This document shows positions 1 to 9,417 of a DNA stretch of 64,000 nt, one piece after another (position 1 is the stretch's first letter; each line of letters opens with the position of its first letter). This DNA is from Paenarthrobacter sp. AR 02. Lineage in GTDB: Bacteria; Actinomycetota; Actinomycetes; Actinomycetales; Micrococcaceae. The notes under the pieces are model-generated. The model worked only from the letters and a program-made list of their open reading frames with translations. It was not told the DNA's origin and made no database searches. The stretch lies in assembly GCF_021538675.1 (NCBI RefSeq), contig NZ_JAJUKH010000009.1, forward strand, positions 113,566 through 177,565, in the 5' to 3' direction. Position numbers and translations under genes: made by a program.

Positions 1-1198
1 CGCGGTAGACGTGCCCGTACGTCTTGTCCCACTCGTCGTAGGCGAGCGTGTTGTAGGACGTGACCACGTGCTGGTCGCGCTCATCGATGCCGTCGCCCGG
101 GAAGTGCTTCATGGCGCAGGCAGTGGGTGATTCGCTGATGCCGTCGAAGTACTCCTTGGCCCGCTCGACAACGATCTCCGGAGTGTTGCCGAACGCCCGC
201 GTCGAGATCACGGTGTTCCGCCAGTTGTAGTGGATATCCACGATCGGCGCGAAGGCCCAATTGCAACCTAGTGCAGCAGTTTCGACGCCGGCAACCTGGC
301 CCATGCGGCGCGCGATCGACCTGTCCGGGTGGGACCCTGCTTGCAGGTGCGTGGACACGAAGGTGCCGTCGTCGCAGCTGCCCGCGCCACCCATTTCCGG
401 GTTGGAGGCTATGAGCAGCGGGATGCGGGTCTTGGATTGCGCGTAGCGGATATGTTCCTGCACGGCCGTCGACGGGCCAGGGCGGTAGCGCATGCCGCCC
501 ACGTGGAAGTTCTCCAGCACACCATCGAGGTACTCCGGGGAGTAGTCGTTGTTGTGGTTGATGAACAGTTGGCCGATCTTTTCCTCGAGTGTCATGCCGC
601 CAAGGGTGCTTTCCACCCAGGTGACTGCGTCGTCGTCGAGATTGTAGGGGGCGGCCTTCAGGTCCACCAGGAACGGACCGGAACCTTCCTTCAGCCAGGT
701 GCTGATCTGATCCACCATGTCCTCCACGGGTTGGGCGATGTCCACGACTATTCCAGCCTCGTCGGACTGCAGCGGCTCCAGGGCTGCCAGCTGCGAATCG
801 AGCAGCGAGGCCGGCATGAAGTGTCCGGGTCGGGCGTTCATGCGCTGGTTCAGCAGGTCGCGCGTGCCTTGCAGGTGTACGAACACCACCGACGGGTCAG
901 CGCTGCGGATGATGTCCCGGTAAGAACGCTTGAGCGCGCTGCACGCGATGATCAAAGAAACGTCCGACGCCGGGAATCGCCTGCCGATTTCCGCCAGCCA
1001 AGGTGCGCGGTCGTCGTCGTTCAGCGGAGTACCCGAAGCCATCTTGTCGATGTTCGCCTGGGGGTGCAGGGAATCGCCGTCGAGAAATTCAGCACCGATC
1101 CGCTCGGCGAGGGCGGCACCAATGGTGCTCTTGCCACAGCCGGCTACTCCCATCACCACAATGTGGTGGCGAGCGCCGGAGCCCGGTTTACCAATCAT
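1..1198 (-). CDS. Gluconokinase fused in frame to a glycoside hydrolase family 3 domain (3' end outside window)
   Basis: The frame is open from an ATG at 1198 to the window edge, at least 399 codons. Residues 1 to about 175 form a complete gluconokinase: P-loop GVAGCGKST, then [13 protein letters not shown] and DDDRAPWL, matching GntK (gluconate to 6-phosphogluconate, ATP). The usual GntK length is about 175 residues. Without a stop the frame passes into a GH3 N-terminal domain with [11 protein letters not shown] and KHFPGDG followed by RDQH, as in beta-N-acetylhexosaminidase/beta-glucosidase-like GH3 enzymes. A separate GH3 start is possible at GTG 667 ([10 protein letters not shown]), with AAGGAAGG rather far upstream. 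The ATG overlaps the stop of the mannonate dehydratase gene by 11 bases, so both are co-transcribed. Both domain assignments are firm; whether the product is one polypeptide is inferred. Confidence 0.8.
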   Translation of the reverse strand, partial: MIGKPGSGARHHIVVMGVAGCGKSTIGAALAERIGAEFLDGDSLHPQANIDKMASGTPLNDDDRAPWLAEIGRRFPASDVSLIIACSALKRSYRDIIRSADPSVVFVHLQGTRDLLNQRMNARPGHFMPASLLDSQLAALEPLQSDEAGIVVDIAQPVEDMVDQISTWLKEGSGPFLVDLKAAPYNLDDDAVTWVESTLGGMTLEEKIGQLFINHNNDYSPEYLDGVLENFHVGGMRYRPGPSTAVQEHIRYAQSKTRIPLLIASNPEMGGAGSCDDGTFVSTHLQAGSHPDRSIARRMGQVAGVETAALGCNWAFAPIVDIHYNWRNTVISTRAFGNTPEIVVERAKEYFDGISESPTACAMKHFPGDGIDERDQHVVTSYNTLAYDEWDKTYGHVYR

Positions 1199-2417
1199 GA
1201 ACCGTACCGTCCACGAGGCGGTTGTAGGGCAGGTAGGCCTGCTGGTACGGGAAGGCCGCTGCGGCTTCCTCGTTGAACTCGACGCCGATGCCCGGCTCGT
1301 CGCCGGGGTGCAGGTAGCCGTCCTTGAAGGTCATGGACTGCTGGAAGACCTCGTTGGTCTTGTCCGAGTGCTGCATGTATTCCTGGATGCCGTAGTTGTG
1401 GATGGCCAGGCCAACATGCAGCTGGGCGGCGAAGCCCACCGGGGAGATGTCCGTGGGGCCGTGGAAGCCGGACTTGATCTGGTATTGGGCAGCGAAGTCC
1501 ATGACCTTCTTCAGCGGGGAGATTCCGCCGAAGTGGGTGGAGGCGGCGCGGACGTAGTCGATCAGCTGTTCCTTGATGATGGTCTGGTAGTCGTACACGG
1601 TGTTGAAGATTTCGCCGATAGCCAGTGGCGTGGTGGTGTGCTGGCGGACCAAGCGCAAGGCTTCCTGGTTTTCAGCCGGAGTGCAATCCTCCAGCCAGAA
1701 GAGGTCGTATGGTTCCAGCGCCTTGCCGAGCTTGGCCGCCTGGATGGGAGTCATGCGGTGGTGGCCGTCGTGCAGCAGCGGGATTTCAGGGCCGAACTCA
1801 TTGCGTACGGCTTCGAACACGGTGGGCAGGTGGCGGAGGTAAGCGCGGGTGTCCCAGTCTTCTTCCTGCGGGAACGCGCCTCGTCCGGCGGGCTCGTAGT
1901 CGTAACGTTCGCCTGAGGCCTGGGCCTGCGCGGCAACACCGTACACGGCCTTGATGCCGGGAATGGCGGTCTGGATGCGGATGGACTTGTAGCCCAGTTC
2001 CAGGTGCTCACGAACGGAATCAAACAGCGACGGGATGTCCGCCCCGGAGGCGTGGCCGTAGGCACGGAGCCCGTTGCGCGATGCGCCGCCCAGCAGCTGG
2101 TAGACCGGCATCCCCGCCAACTTGCCCTTGATGTCCCACAACGCCATGTCGACGGCGGCAATGGCCGCCATTGTGACCGGGCCCCGGCGCCAGTAGGAGC
2201 TGCGGTAGAGGAACTGCCAGGTGTCCTCGATCCGGTGCGGATCCTTGCCGATGAGCAGCTGCGCTACGTGTTCTTTGAGGTACGCGGCGACGGCGAGTTC
2301 GCGGCCATTGAGGGTGGCGTCGCCGATGCCCGTCACTCCGTCCTCGGTGGTGATCCGGAGGGTAACGAAGTTTCGGGACGGGCTGGTCACGAAGACTTCA
2401 GCGGCAATGATTTTCAC
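1188..2417 (-). CDS. manD: D-mannonate dehydratase, ManD/RspA type (enolase superfamily)
   Basis: This 409-residue enolase-superfamily protein should dehydrate D-mannonate to 2-keto-3-deoxygluconate with Mg2+, in the cytoplasm. Metal-ligand segments are visible: LLHDGHHR (Asp, with the His two residues on), WLEDCTPAE (Glu) and LAIGEIFNT (Glu). In [15 protein letters not shown] an Arg and a Tyr lie 12 residues apart, the same spacing as the Arg147/Tyr159 catalytic pair described for ManD. The start is GTG at 2417 behind AAAGGAAA. It sits between the hexuronide symporter and the gluconokinase frame and completes the glucuronate route with uxaC and uxuB. Some members of this family have very low activity, so biochemical function is likely but not certain; the neighbourhood supports it. 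Confidence 0.88.
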   Translation of the reverse strand: MKIIAAEVFVTSPSRNFVTLRITTEDGVTGIGDATLNGRELAVAAYLKEHVAQLLIGKDPHRIEDTWQFLYRSSYWRRGPVTMAAIAAVDMALWDIKGKLAGMPVYQLLGGASRNGLRAYGHASGADIPSLFDSVREHLELGYKSIRIQTAIPGIKAVYGVAAQAQASGERYDYEPAGRGAFPQEEDWDTRAYLRHLPTVFEAVRNEFGPEIPLLHDGHHRMTPIQAAKLGKALEPYDLFWLEDCTPAENQEALRLVRQHTTTPLAIGEIFNTVYDYQTIIKEQLIDYVRAASTHFGGISPLKKVMDFAAQYQIKSGFHGPTDISPVGFAAQLHVGLAIHNYGIQEYMQHSDKTNEVFQQSMTFKDGYLHPGDEPGIGVEFNEEAAAAFPYQQAYLPYNRLVDGTVHDW

Positions 2418-2495
2418 AGCTTTTCCTTTCGGGATTCTGCTGGGTGAAGCGTTGCACTCGCATCGACGCGATGTGCGCTTCAGAGATTAAGTAGG

Positions 2496-2533
2496 ATTTT
2501 AGTTTGGATTGCAGTTAATGGCAACCGGTTGCC
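2496..2533 (-). promoter_or_regulatory. manD promoter with LacI-type operator
   Basis: A perfect 14-bp palindrome, GGCAACCGGTTGCC, lies at 2520-2533. Read on the minus strand, TTGCCA (2519-2524) and TAAAAT (2496-2501) are 17 bases apart, a good -35/-10 pair. The operator therefore covers the -35 box, a repressing position. The half-site GGTTGCC is typical of LacI/GalR family operators. Confidence 0.75.
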
Positions 2534-2550
2534 GTTTGTTTTTGATAAAT

Positions 2551-3972
2551 TTAGAGCCTCGACGTTTTGCCCAGCGGGGCAGGGTCAGAAGTGCCGGCGC
2601 CGGGTCCATCCGAAGCATGGACCGCCGGCTCCCCGTGCTGCTCCAGCGAGCGGCGCGCCCGGATCTCCCCCACGATCTGCGCGTGCAGAACATCCGTGAG
2701 CTTGTACCTGGACATCACTGCAATGGCCAGAATCGTCATGATGGCTGGGAGCGCACCGGCGGCAAACTGGATGCCCAAGACGGCTTCGGCACTCTGCGCC
2801 GCGCCGGACTTGTAGCCTCCGAAGGCGAGGCAATAAGCGGCGAGGGCGCCGCCAACAGCCTGGCCGGTTTTCCTGGTGAAGGAGAACAGCGCGTATGTGA
2901 TTCCCTCGGTGCGGACGCCCGTTTTCCACTCGCCATATTCAACGGTGTCCGCTTCCAGTGCCCACACCACAATGTTGACGGCCATGACACCCATCAGGCT
3001 GATGACCAGTCCCGAGAATCCCACCCAAGTCATGAATGCGGGCGCGAAGAAGACGATGATGCCGCCGACCATGGAGAGGATGCCCGCGGTGATGTACACG
3101 TTCTTCTTACCCAGTTTCCGGACTAACCTCGGCATCATCGGCGCCATTGCCAGCGTCATGACAAGTTGGACAATTGCCAGCACCGGGTACAGATCCAAGC
3201 GGCCCAGGACGTCGCGCAGATAGTAGAGCTGCACGGACGACAGGGCCATGTAACCGGTCAGGAAGAGGAACGAACTCATGCACAGCATGAGCAGCGGACG
3301 GTTGGTCTTCAGGGTGTCCATACTCTGCTTGAAGGAAACATTCGGCACCGGGCGGTGGACGCGCTCCTTGGCCGTGAGCACCGTGAAGAAGTACAGCGCA
3401 GCGCCGACCATCACGAAAATCAGGGTGATAGTGGTGAACATTGACTGAAGGTCGGCACCCGGCTTGATCAACGGAGCCACGAAGATTCCCAGCGCAGAAC
3501 CCACCAACAGTGCGCCCACCGCACGGGCCGAGCCAAGCTTGGCGCGATCCTCCGGGTCCTGCGTCATGGCGCCGGCCAGGGAGCCGTACGGAATATTGAC
3601 CAGCGAATACGCCAGGCCCAGCGCCGCGTAGGTTACGTACGCGTAGAGCAGCGTCCCCGTCTCGCCCAGTTGGGGCACGGAGAACGTGGCCACGCTGAGG
3701 AGCAGGAGTGGGATGGACCCAAACATGATGAAGGGCCGGAACTTGCCGAACTTCTTACTGTAACTGCGGTCAACCAGGCGTCCGGCGAAAACGTCGGCGA
3801 AGGCGTCGAAGACCCTGACCACCAGGAGCAGCGTGCCTGCTGCGGCAGCCGAAATTCCTGCGACGTCAGTGTAGTAAACGAGGAGGAACATGGTGGCGGT
3901 AGTGAAGGCCAGGTTGTTGGCGGCGTCGCCTGCACCATAGCCGGCGATGCTGAGTTTGCTGAGCTTTTTCAA
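2551..3972 (-). CDS. uidB: Glucuronide/hexuronide:cation symporter, GPH family (UidB-like)
   Basis: An integral membrane symporter of about 473 residues with about 12 hydrophobic segments. It shares long blocks with E. coli UidB as I recall it: YYTDVAGISAAAAGT, RVFDAFADVFAGR, YSLVNIPYGSLAGAMTQ, and MWALEADTVEYGE-like followed by GVRTEGITYALFSFTRK. It probably imports glucuronides or free hexuronates with a cation. The frame is open to 4035, but I place the start at TTG 3972 because AAAGGAG sits six bases upstream and the product then begins, like UidB, just before the first membrane helix. It lies upstream of manD, with the manD operator in the gap, and has its own upstream operator at 4095. 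The exact substrate is inferred from family and neighbours. Confidence 0.85.
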   Translation of the reverse strand: MKKLSKLSIAGYGAGDAANNLAFTTATMFLLVYYTDVAGISAAAAGTLLLVVRVFDAFADVFAGRLVDRSYSKKFGKFRPFIMFGSIPLLLLSVATFSVPQLGETGTLLYAYVTYAALGLAYSLVNIPYGSLAGAMTQDPEDRAKLGSARAVGALLVGSALGIFVAPLIKPGADLQSMFTTITLIFVMVGAALYFFTVLTAKERVHRPVPNVSFKQSMDTLKTNRPLLMLCMSSFLFLTGYMALSSVQLYYLRDVLGRLDLYPVLAIVQLVMTLAMAPMMPRLVRKLGKKNVYITAGILSMVGGIIVFFAPAFMTWVGFSGLVISLMGVMAVNIVVWALEADTVEYGEWKTGVRTEGITYALFSFTRKTGQAVGGALAAYCLAFGGYKSGAAQSAEAVLGIQFAAGALPAIMTILAIAVMSRYKLTDVLHAQIVGEIRARRSLEQHGEPAVHASDGPGAGTSDPAPLGKTSRL

Positions 3973-4094
3973 TGCGGGCTCCTTTACCCTTCGCGTCATT
4001 GCGGTCCGAGTCGACTCGACATGGGCAAGGGCCAACGGAATCGGGGGTTCGGCTTATGCAGCTGTTGTAATTCTAATCACTTTGGCAAGCCGTT

Positions 4095-4108
4095 GGCAAT
4101 CGGTTGCC
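4095..4108 (-). promoter_or_regulatory. LacI-type operator upstream of the symporter gene
   Basis: GGCAATCGGTTGCC differs from the perfect manD operator at one base. It lies about 120 bases upstream of the TTG start of the symporter gene, in the 261-base gap after uxuB. It is probably bound by the LacI protein encoded at 7100-8146. Confidence 0.65.
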
Positions 4109-4166
4109 GCAAATTTCCTTGAAAGTTTTACCAAGGGCTTGCAGCCGGCTAACGCTTGCAGAGGGT

Positions 4167-4213
4167 AAAACAACAGCGGCCCAGACCCCGTGAAATACCA
4201 GGGCTGAGCCGCT
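4167..4213 (-). terminator. Likely terminator of the uxaC-uxuB unit
   Basis: On the minus strand AGCGGC pairs with GCCGCT around an imperfect inner stem (CAGCCC with GGGTCTG), followed by GTTGTTTT. It lies just after the uxuB stop and before the symporter operator, so the symporter is probably transcribed separately. Confidence 0.5.
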
Positions 4214-4233
4214 TCGTCATGTGTAGCCAGAGC

Positions 4234-5604
4234 TTAGGCCGCCGTCTCCGAGACCCCGGCGTTGGAGGCGGGAACAAAGGCAACGCTGAGCCTATGGACA
4301 AGCTCAACGATGGCGGGATCACCGGCAAGTTCCGGGTCCAGCAGCGCCAACAACGCGGAAGTCCGGGCTTCACCGGAGAGCTGGTTCGCGTCAGCCACGG
4401 ACTCGGACTGCGGGTCCTGCAAACCGGGGCTGGTTGCCACGAACGCCGCCCAGACGGCAATCATCCTCGCAGCCGCAGCCCCTTCCCGCCCTGCAGTTCT
4501 CTCCGCGCGCAGCACAGGAATCGCGCGCATCCGCAGCTTAGTGGTTGCGTCCATGGCGATCTGCGCCAAATGGTGCGCGATCCGCGAGTTACCAAAGCGC
4601 TCCAGCAACGCGGCCCGGTAGCCGGGTACCCCCAGTTCATCACCGGGAAGGTGGCGGGACGCCTCGTCCCAGAACTCCTCCACCGCCTTGCGGCATACTG
4701 AGTCGTTCAACGCCTCGGCCACTGTCGTGTGACCCCGCAACTGCCCGGCATACGCCAGGATCGAATGCGCGCCGTTCAGGAGCCACAGCTTGCGGTTCTC
4801 GTACGGTTCGATGTCATCCACGAAGACCGCGCCAGCGTCCTCCCACCGCGGTCGGCCAGCGGGAAAGTCACCGCTGAGAACCCAGTTATGGAACGGCTCG
4901 GTGACCACAGGGGCTTCGTCCCGGTACCCGCACGAGGCCGCTACGGCGTCGAGGTCCGCCTCGGTGGTGCGCGGCGTAATCCGGTCCACGGAGGTGCTGA
5001 CGAAACTGGCGTTTTCCTCAATCCAGGCGGCAAGTCCGGCGTCGAAGGCCCCGGCGATGCCCAGCACCCCATTCCGGGCGACGTTGCCGTTGTCGGAGAG
5101 GTTGTCGCAAGAGACCACGGCGAGCGGTCCGGCGTCGGCGTCCCTGCGTGCGGCGAGGCCACGGACCAAGCGGCCCAACGGCGTCGTGGGCTTTTCACCG
5201 GCAAGCAGCAGCGGAACGTCGTCGTCACCGAGCCCGTAGGCTGCTTCCGTGATGGTCAGCGTGACCACCGCAGTCCGCGGCGCGGCGAGCAGTTCCACAA
5301 GGCGGTCCATGTTGGCGCCATCGGCGGCTTCTACGATGCTGCCAACAACCTCAAAGGCATCACCGGAATCTGCGCGTTCAACAAGGGTGAACAACCCTTC
5401 CTGCGCAGCCAGGACCCGGGCGGCGTCGGGGCGGCGTCCGGTGAAGGAAGCGATGCCCCACTCCCCCGAATCGCCGGCGTGCTGCGTGTACCAGGCCTGG
5501 TGGGAGCGGTGGAACGCACCCAGGCCGAGGTGCACTATACGAACGGGTGCTTTGTCGGCAGGCGAAACGCCCCGGCTAAGGCGGGGCAGGTTACCGGCGG
5601 TCAC
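4234..5604 (-). CDS. uxuB: D-fructuronate reductase (mannitol dehydrogenase family)
   Basis: A 456-residue polyol/hexuronate dehydrogenase expected to reduce D-fructuronate to D-mannonate with NADH. The N-terminal nucleotide-binding region begins RIVHLGLGAFHRSHQAWY, typical of UxuB, UxaB and MtlD proteins. The catalytic region RKLWLLNGAHSILAYAG carries the Lys, Asn and His of the long-chain polyol dehydrogenases. The GTG start overlaps the uxaC stop (GTGA), so the two are translationally coupled. Paired with glucuronate isomerase and mannonate dehydratase, it is best read as fructuronate rather than tagaturonate reductase or mannitol dehydrogenase, which cannot be separated by sequence alone here. 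Confidence 0.82.
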   Translation of the reverse strand: MTAGNLPRLSRGVSPADKAPVRIVHLGLGAFHRSHQAWYTQHAGDSGEWGIASFTGRRPDAARVLAAQEGLFTLVERADSGDAFEVVGSIVEAADGANMDRLVELLAAPRTAVVTLTITEAAYGLGDDDVPLLLAGEKPTTPLGRLVRGLAARRDADAGPLAVVSCDNLSDNGNVARNGVLGIAGAFDAGLAAWIEENASFVSTSVDRITPRTTEADLDAVAASCGYRDEAPVVTEPFHNWVLSGDFPAGRPRWEDAGAVFVDDIEPYENRKLWLLNGAHSILAYAGQLRGHTTVAEALNDSVCRKAVEEFWDEASRHLPGDELGVPGYRAALLERFGNSRIAHHLAQIAMDATTKLRMRAIPVLRAERTAGREGAAAARMIAVWAAFVATSPGLQDPQSESVADANQLSGEARTSALLALLDPELAGDPAIVELVHRLSVAFVPASNAGVSETAA

Positions 5605-7007
5605 AGCTTGAACACCCTGCGCGGCGAGGAATCGACGACGTCGAGGATCAGCTCGTGCGCGCGGTCTTCCGTCACGCGGTGCTCGGCGACAAGGCGTGCC
5701 AGGAACGATGCTTCAATCCTGCGGGAAGCGTCGTGCCGGGCAGGGATGGAGCAAAACGCGCGGGTGTCATCGATGAAGCCTGATGACCGCGAGAATCCGG
5801 CGGTTTCCGTGACTGCTGAGCGGAACCGCAGCATGGCGTCCGGTGCGTCAAGGAACCACCACGGCGCCCCGATGTACACGGAGGGGTAGAAACCGGCCAG
5901 CGGCGCCAGTTCGCGTGAAAAGACGGTCTCGTCCAGCGTGAAGAGCACCAGGTGGAAGTCCTTGGCCGTGCCGAAGTCCTGCAGCAGCGGACGGATGGCC
6001 TCGGTGTAGTTCACCGCGAACGGAATGTCATGGCCGGTGTCGGCGCCGAATTCATTGAAGGTGGGCTGATGGTGGTTGCGGTAAGACCCCGGGTGGATGG
6101 TCATGACCAGCCCGTCCTGCACGGACATCCGGGCCATCTGGTACATCATGTGCGCCTCGAACGCATCCCGGTCCTGTGGCGTGGCCTGACCGGCACGCGC
6201 CTTCTCGAAGAGCGCCCCGGCCTCAGCTGCGTCCAGTTTGAGCGTGGCAGGAGTGCGGACGCCGTGGTCCGCGGACACCGCGCCATGCTCCACGAAATAA
6301 CGACGGCGGTTTTCCAGGGCTGCGATGTAGCCGGCGTAGCCGCTTGCGCCCTCACCGGCGGTTTCGATCAACGCGTCAACGTTGGCGCTCCAGCTGGGGT
6401 GGGCCACGTTGAGGTAGGCATCCGGGCGGAAAGTGGGCAGAACGCGGCCGTTGAAACTGGGGTCCTCGGTGAGGGCCCGGTGGCTCGCCAGGTTATCCAA
6501 GGGATCGTCCGTGGTGGCCAGGACCTCAATGTTGAAGTCCTTGAAGAGCTGCCGCGGACGGAAGTCCGGCTCCACCAGCTTTGCCGCGATCGCGTCGTAG
6601 CTCGCATCGGCCGTCATGTCGCTGAGGTCGGCTCCGAGCTTGAATACGTCGTCGAATTGGGTGCGCAGCCAATAGCCGGAGGCGGTGCCCTCAAAGAGCG
6701 GCCAGGCGTCTACGAACTGCCGCCAGATTTCGCGTGATTCCGGCGCGGAGGCAGTGCCAGTCAGCAACTGGCCCATCGGAACACCATTGGCGTGGATCAG
6801 GCGGGTGACGTAGTGGTCGGGGCTGACCAGCAGGGCGGCGGGATCGGGGAACGGCGTGTTCTGCTCGATGACAGCGGCGTCAACGTGGCCGTGCGGGGAG
6901 ATGATGGGCAGGTCCTGAACGCGCTCCAGCAAGGAGCGCGCAATGCTGCGGGTCCCGGGATCTGCGGGCAGGAGCCTGTCAGGGTGTGCGGCAATGGACT
7001 GTGACAT
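5601..7007 (-). CDS. uxaC: Glucuronate isomerase
   Basis: A 468-residue protein of the UxaC family (amidohydrolase-like TIM barrel) that interconverts D-glucuronate and D-fructuronate, the first step of hexuronate catabolism. The N-terminal motif LPIISPHGHVDAAVI supplies the HxH metal ligands, and the length matches the family. It is the first gene of a unit with uxuB, overlapping it by four bases. Two LacI-type operators lie directly upstream at 7039-7073, next to the LacI gene. The family also acts on galacturonate; the UxuB/ManD context favours the glucuronate branch. Confidence 0.92.
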   Translation of the reverse strand: MSQSIAAHPDRLLPADPGTRSIARSLLERVQDLPIISPHGHVDAAVIEQNTPFPDPAALLVSPDHYVTRLIHANGVPMGQLLTGTASAPESREIWRQFVDAWPLFEGTASGYWLRTQFDDVFKLGADLSDMTADASYDAIAAKLVEPDFRPRQLFKDFNIEVLATTDDPLDNLASHRALTEDPSFNGRVLPTFRPDAYLNVAHPSWSANVDALIETAGEGASGYAGYIAALENRRRYFVEHGAVSADHGVRTPATLKLDAAEAGALFEKARAGQATPQDRDAFEAHMMYQMARMSVQDGLVMTIHPGSYRNHHQPTFNEFGADTGHDIPFAVNYTEAIRPLLQDFGTAKDFHLVLFTLDETVFSRELAPLAGFYPSVYIGAPWWFLDAPDAMLRFRSAVTETAGFSRSSGFIDDTRAFCSIPARHDASRRIEASFLARLVAEHRVTEDRAHELILDVVDSSPRRVFKL

Positions 7008-7038
7008 AGGTCAATCTTGCGACTCGCTTGCCATCCTT

Positions 7039-7073
7039 GTCAACCGGTTGCCAAAAATTGCCAACTAGTTGCT
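7039..7073 (-). promoter_or_regulatory. Tandem LacI-type operators upstream of uxaC
   Basis: GTCAACCGGTTGCC (7039-7052) is followed by GCCAACTAGTTGCT (7060-7073). The centres are 21 bases apart, two helical turns, so two dimers could bind the same face of the DNA. The first is a near-perfect copy of the manD operator; the second matches 10 of 14 positions. Confidence 0.65.
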
Positions 7074-7099
7074 ACGAGGTACTTCCTGAGCGGGGTTGC

Positions 7100-8146
7100 C
7101 TAGGTGAGCAGCCTGCCGCTGGAGCCGCGCACCACGAGTTCGGTTTCCACGCTCACTGCCTCTTCTGGAGCATCGTGGCCCTGGAGGACGTCCAGCAGGA
7201 TAGTCACGGCGCGGGTGCCGCACTCCCCCAATGGTGAACGCACCGTGGTCAGTGCAGGGGTGGTGAAGTCCGCGCCAAAGATGTCATCGAAGCCAACAAT
7301 GCTGATCTGGTCGGGAACGCGCATGCCTCCGGCCTGCAGCTCCTGCATCAAACCGATGGCAAGGAGATCGTTGTAGGTGATGACCGCCGTCGCCCCGCTT
7401 TCCAGGACTTCGCGCGCAACCTGCCTGCCGCCGTCGACCGTTGGCTTGGACGATTCAAGGCGCGCGGCGCTGAGCTTGGACCATTCCGCAGCGGCTTTGA
7501 CACCTTCCCAACGGCGGCCCGTCATCCACGATTGCGCCGGCCCAGCAACATACGCGAGCTTCTGGTGGCCGTTGGCTGCAAGGCTCCGGACGGCCTCGCT
7601 GATGCCCTTGTTGACGTCCGGAACCACGCACGGCACGCCTTCGATTTCGCGGTTGATGACCACCACCGGCTTGTCCGCTGACAAGGCGCGGATATGGTCG
7701 TCGTCCATGCGTGGACTCGCCAGGATGAGGCCGTCTACCGTGCTCAGGAGGCGTCGGGCAGCGGTAACTTCGGTCTCCGGTGACTCTGCGGATTCAGCCA
7801 GGACCAGCGTGTAATCGCGGGCTGATCCGGTGGTTTCCGCGCCACGGATGATGTCAAAGAAGGTGGGATTGGTGATGTCCGCGACGATCAGCCCGATGGT
7901 CTGGGTGCGCCCCGTCGGCAACGCGCGGGCGAACGGGTTCACCTGGTAGTTCAATTGCTCAGCCGCGTCCTCGATGATTTTCTGTGTCTTCGCGCTGACC
8001 CTGCCCGGCTTGCTCAAGGCGCGCGACACCGTCGATGGGTTCACCCCTGCGAGCTTTGCGATGTCATAGATGGTGGCCGAGGACTTTTCCCCTCGGCCAC
8101 GCTTGGTGGGGGCGGTTGCTGCTCCGGGGCTCGTCAGGTCGGTCAC
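7100..8146 (-). CDS. LacI family transcriptional regulator
   Basis: The N-terminal LacI helix-turn-helix reads TIYDIAKLAGVNPSTVSRAL followed by the hinge helix region (FARALPTGRTQTIGLIVADI). A periplasmic-binding-like effector domain of about 270 residues ends in GFDDIFGADFTTPALTTVR. The frame is open to a TTG at 8191, but that codon lies inside the operator region, so I prefer GTG 8146, giving 348 residues; the upstream GGAG is unusually close. It sits between the uxaC-uxuB unit and the oxidoreductase/ABC operon, making it the obvious controller of the GGCAACCGGTTGCC-like sites, including its own. The effector is probably a sugar acid of this pathway, which is inferred. Confidence 0.87.
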   Translation of the reverse strand: MTDLTSPGAATAPTKRGRGEKSSATIYDIAKLAGVNPSTVSRALSKPGRVSAKTQKIIEDAAEQLNYQVNPFARALPTGRTQTIGLIVADITNPTFFDIIRGAETTGSARDYTLVLAESAESPETEVTAARRLLSTVDGLILASPRMDDDHIRALSADKPVVVINREIEGVPCVVPDVNKGISEAVRSLAANGHQKLAYVAGPAQSWMTGRRWEGVKAAAEWSKLSAARLESSKPTVDGGRQVAREVLESGATAVITYNDLLAIGLMQELQAGGMRVPDQISIVGFDDIFGADFTTPALTTVRSPLGECGTRAVTILLDVLQGHDAPEEAVSVETELVVRGSSGRLLT

Positions 8147-8165
8147 CGCTCCATCGTAGACCTCG

Positions 8166-8210
8166 TGGCAACAAAACAGGCCGGTTGCCAAAAGAATGTT
8201 GACAACCGGC
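8166..8210 (-). promoter_or_regulatory. Operator cluster upstream of the first lacI gene
   Basis: Half-sites TGGCAAC (8166-8172) and GGTTGCCA (8183-8190) are inverted with a 10-base spacer, and GTTGACAACCGG (8199-8210) gives a further left half-site. The arrangement suggests autoregulation through split rather than compact 14-bp sites. Confidence 0.5.
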
Positions 8211-8224
8211 CCGCTTCGAATGGG

Positions 8225-9391
8225 CTAGGAACGCTCGGGGAACTTGCCTTCTTCAGCGATGCGCTTGTTCAGCTCCTGCAGGAAGTCGTCCTCGTCGAAG
8301 TCCAGGGCGACTTCCTTGCCGGTCCAGCTGGAGAGGTGGATGGCGTTGGCCAAGCGGACACCGTTGATGCCGTCGGAACCCGGGGCAAGCAACGGCGTGC
8401 CGTCGAGGATGTTGGCAGCGAAGTTCTCCAAAACACCTGCGTGTTGACCGCCCCAGACCGACTCAAACTCAATCACTTCAGTGCTGTACAACTCTTCGCG
8501 GTTTAACTGGCCCATGAAGAGCTTCCGAACATCGTCCATGCCCATGGAGTCGCTGATCTCACGTTCAGGTTTTACCAGGCGGGTGACAGTGGCAACCTTG
8601 CTGTCCTCCACGACGATCTTGCCCTGGTCGCCAAGGATTTCGAACCTGTCGGTTCCCACAATGTCGTGGGTCGCCGTGACGAAAACGCCAGTGGCGCCGT
8701 CGCCATAATCCACTACCGCGGTAACTTCATCCTCGACGGCGATGTCCCGCCGGAAGCCGAACGCCACCTTGGAATACACGGACTTGGGGACCCCGCAGAT
8801 CCACTGCCACAGGTCCAGCTGGTGCGGGGCCTGGTTGACCAGGACACCGCCGCCTTCGCCGCCCCACGTGGCGCGCCATTCGCTGGAGTTGTAGTAACCC
8901 TGCGGACGCCACCAGTTGGTGATGATCCAGTTGGTGCGGCGAATGCTGCCGATCTCGCCGTTGTCGACGATTTCCTTGAGCTTCTTGTAGAGGGGGTTGT
9001 TGCGCTGGTTGAACATGATCCCGAAGGACAGCTCTGGTTTGGAAGCAGCGAACTCATTCAGTTCCTTGACCTGCTTGGTGTAAACGCCGGCGGGCTTCTC
9101 GACAAGGGCGTGAACGTTGCGCTTGAGGGTTTCAATGCCCATCTCGGGGTGCAGGAAATGCGGCACGCAGGTGACGATAGCGTCTACGGAACCACTGTCC
9201 AGCATCGCGATGTAGTCGTCGTAGAACGGAACCTCCGGGTACTGGGACTCGGCGAGTTCCTTCTTGGCAGGGTCAACGTCGCAGACGGCACCGATCTCCA
9301 TGTTCGGTACGAGTCCGTCTTTGATGAACCTGGCGTACGCGCCACCCTGCTGGCCCAGGCCGATAATGCCAAGGCGTACTTTCTTGCTCAT
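8225..9391 (-). CDS. Gfo/Idh/MocA family oxidoreductase
   Basis: A 388-residue NAD(P)-dependent sugar oxidoreductase. The Rossmann start is RLGIIGLGQQGGAYA, the catalytic lysine motif is LVEKPAG, and the substrate-domain histidine is in LVNQAPHQLDLWQW. ATG 9391 has AGGAG upstream, preferred over an upstream in-frame start. It is the last gene of the operon that starts with the ABC transporter solute-binding protein, directly after the TIM-barrel isomerase. Members oxidise or reduce cyclic sugars, inositols or glycosides, often at C3. The substrate is unknown; the ABC transporter and LacI sites suggest a glycoside or sugar acid. A second, divergent copy is encoded at 15827-16834. Confidence 0.85.
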   Translation of the reverse strand: MSKKVRLGIIGLGQQGGAYARFIKDGLVPNMEIGAVCDVDPAKKELAESQYPEVPFYDDYIAMLDSGSVDAIVTCVPHFLHPEMGIETLKRNVHALVEKPAGVYTKQVKELNEFAASKPELSFGIMFNQRNNPLYKKLKEIVDNGEIGSIRRTNWIITNWWRPQGYYNSSEWRATWGGEGGGVLVNQAPHQLDLWQWICGVPKSVYSKVAFGFRRDIAVEDEVTAVVDYGDGATGVFVTATHDIVGTDRFEILGDQGKIVVEDSKVATVTRLVKPEREISDSMGMDDVRKLFMGQLNREELYSTEVIEFESVWGGQHAGVLENFAANILDGTPLLAPGSDGINGVRLANAIHLSSWTGKEVALDFDEDDFLQELNKRIAEEGKFPERS

Positions 9392-9417
9392 GAGTGTTTT
9401 CTCCTGTGTTGGAAGGT

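Noticed and set aside
329..1276. A 315-codon plus-strand frame over the kinase-GH3 gene
   Set aside because: No domain is recognisable, and the minus-strand frame there contains unmistakable gluconokinase and GH3 motifs.
8147..8191. Upstream TTG start for the first LacI protein
   Set aside because: The codons up to 8191 overlap the operator half-sites and add residues (MATGLFCCHEVYDG) unlike any LacI N-terminus.
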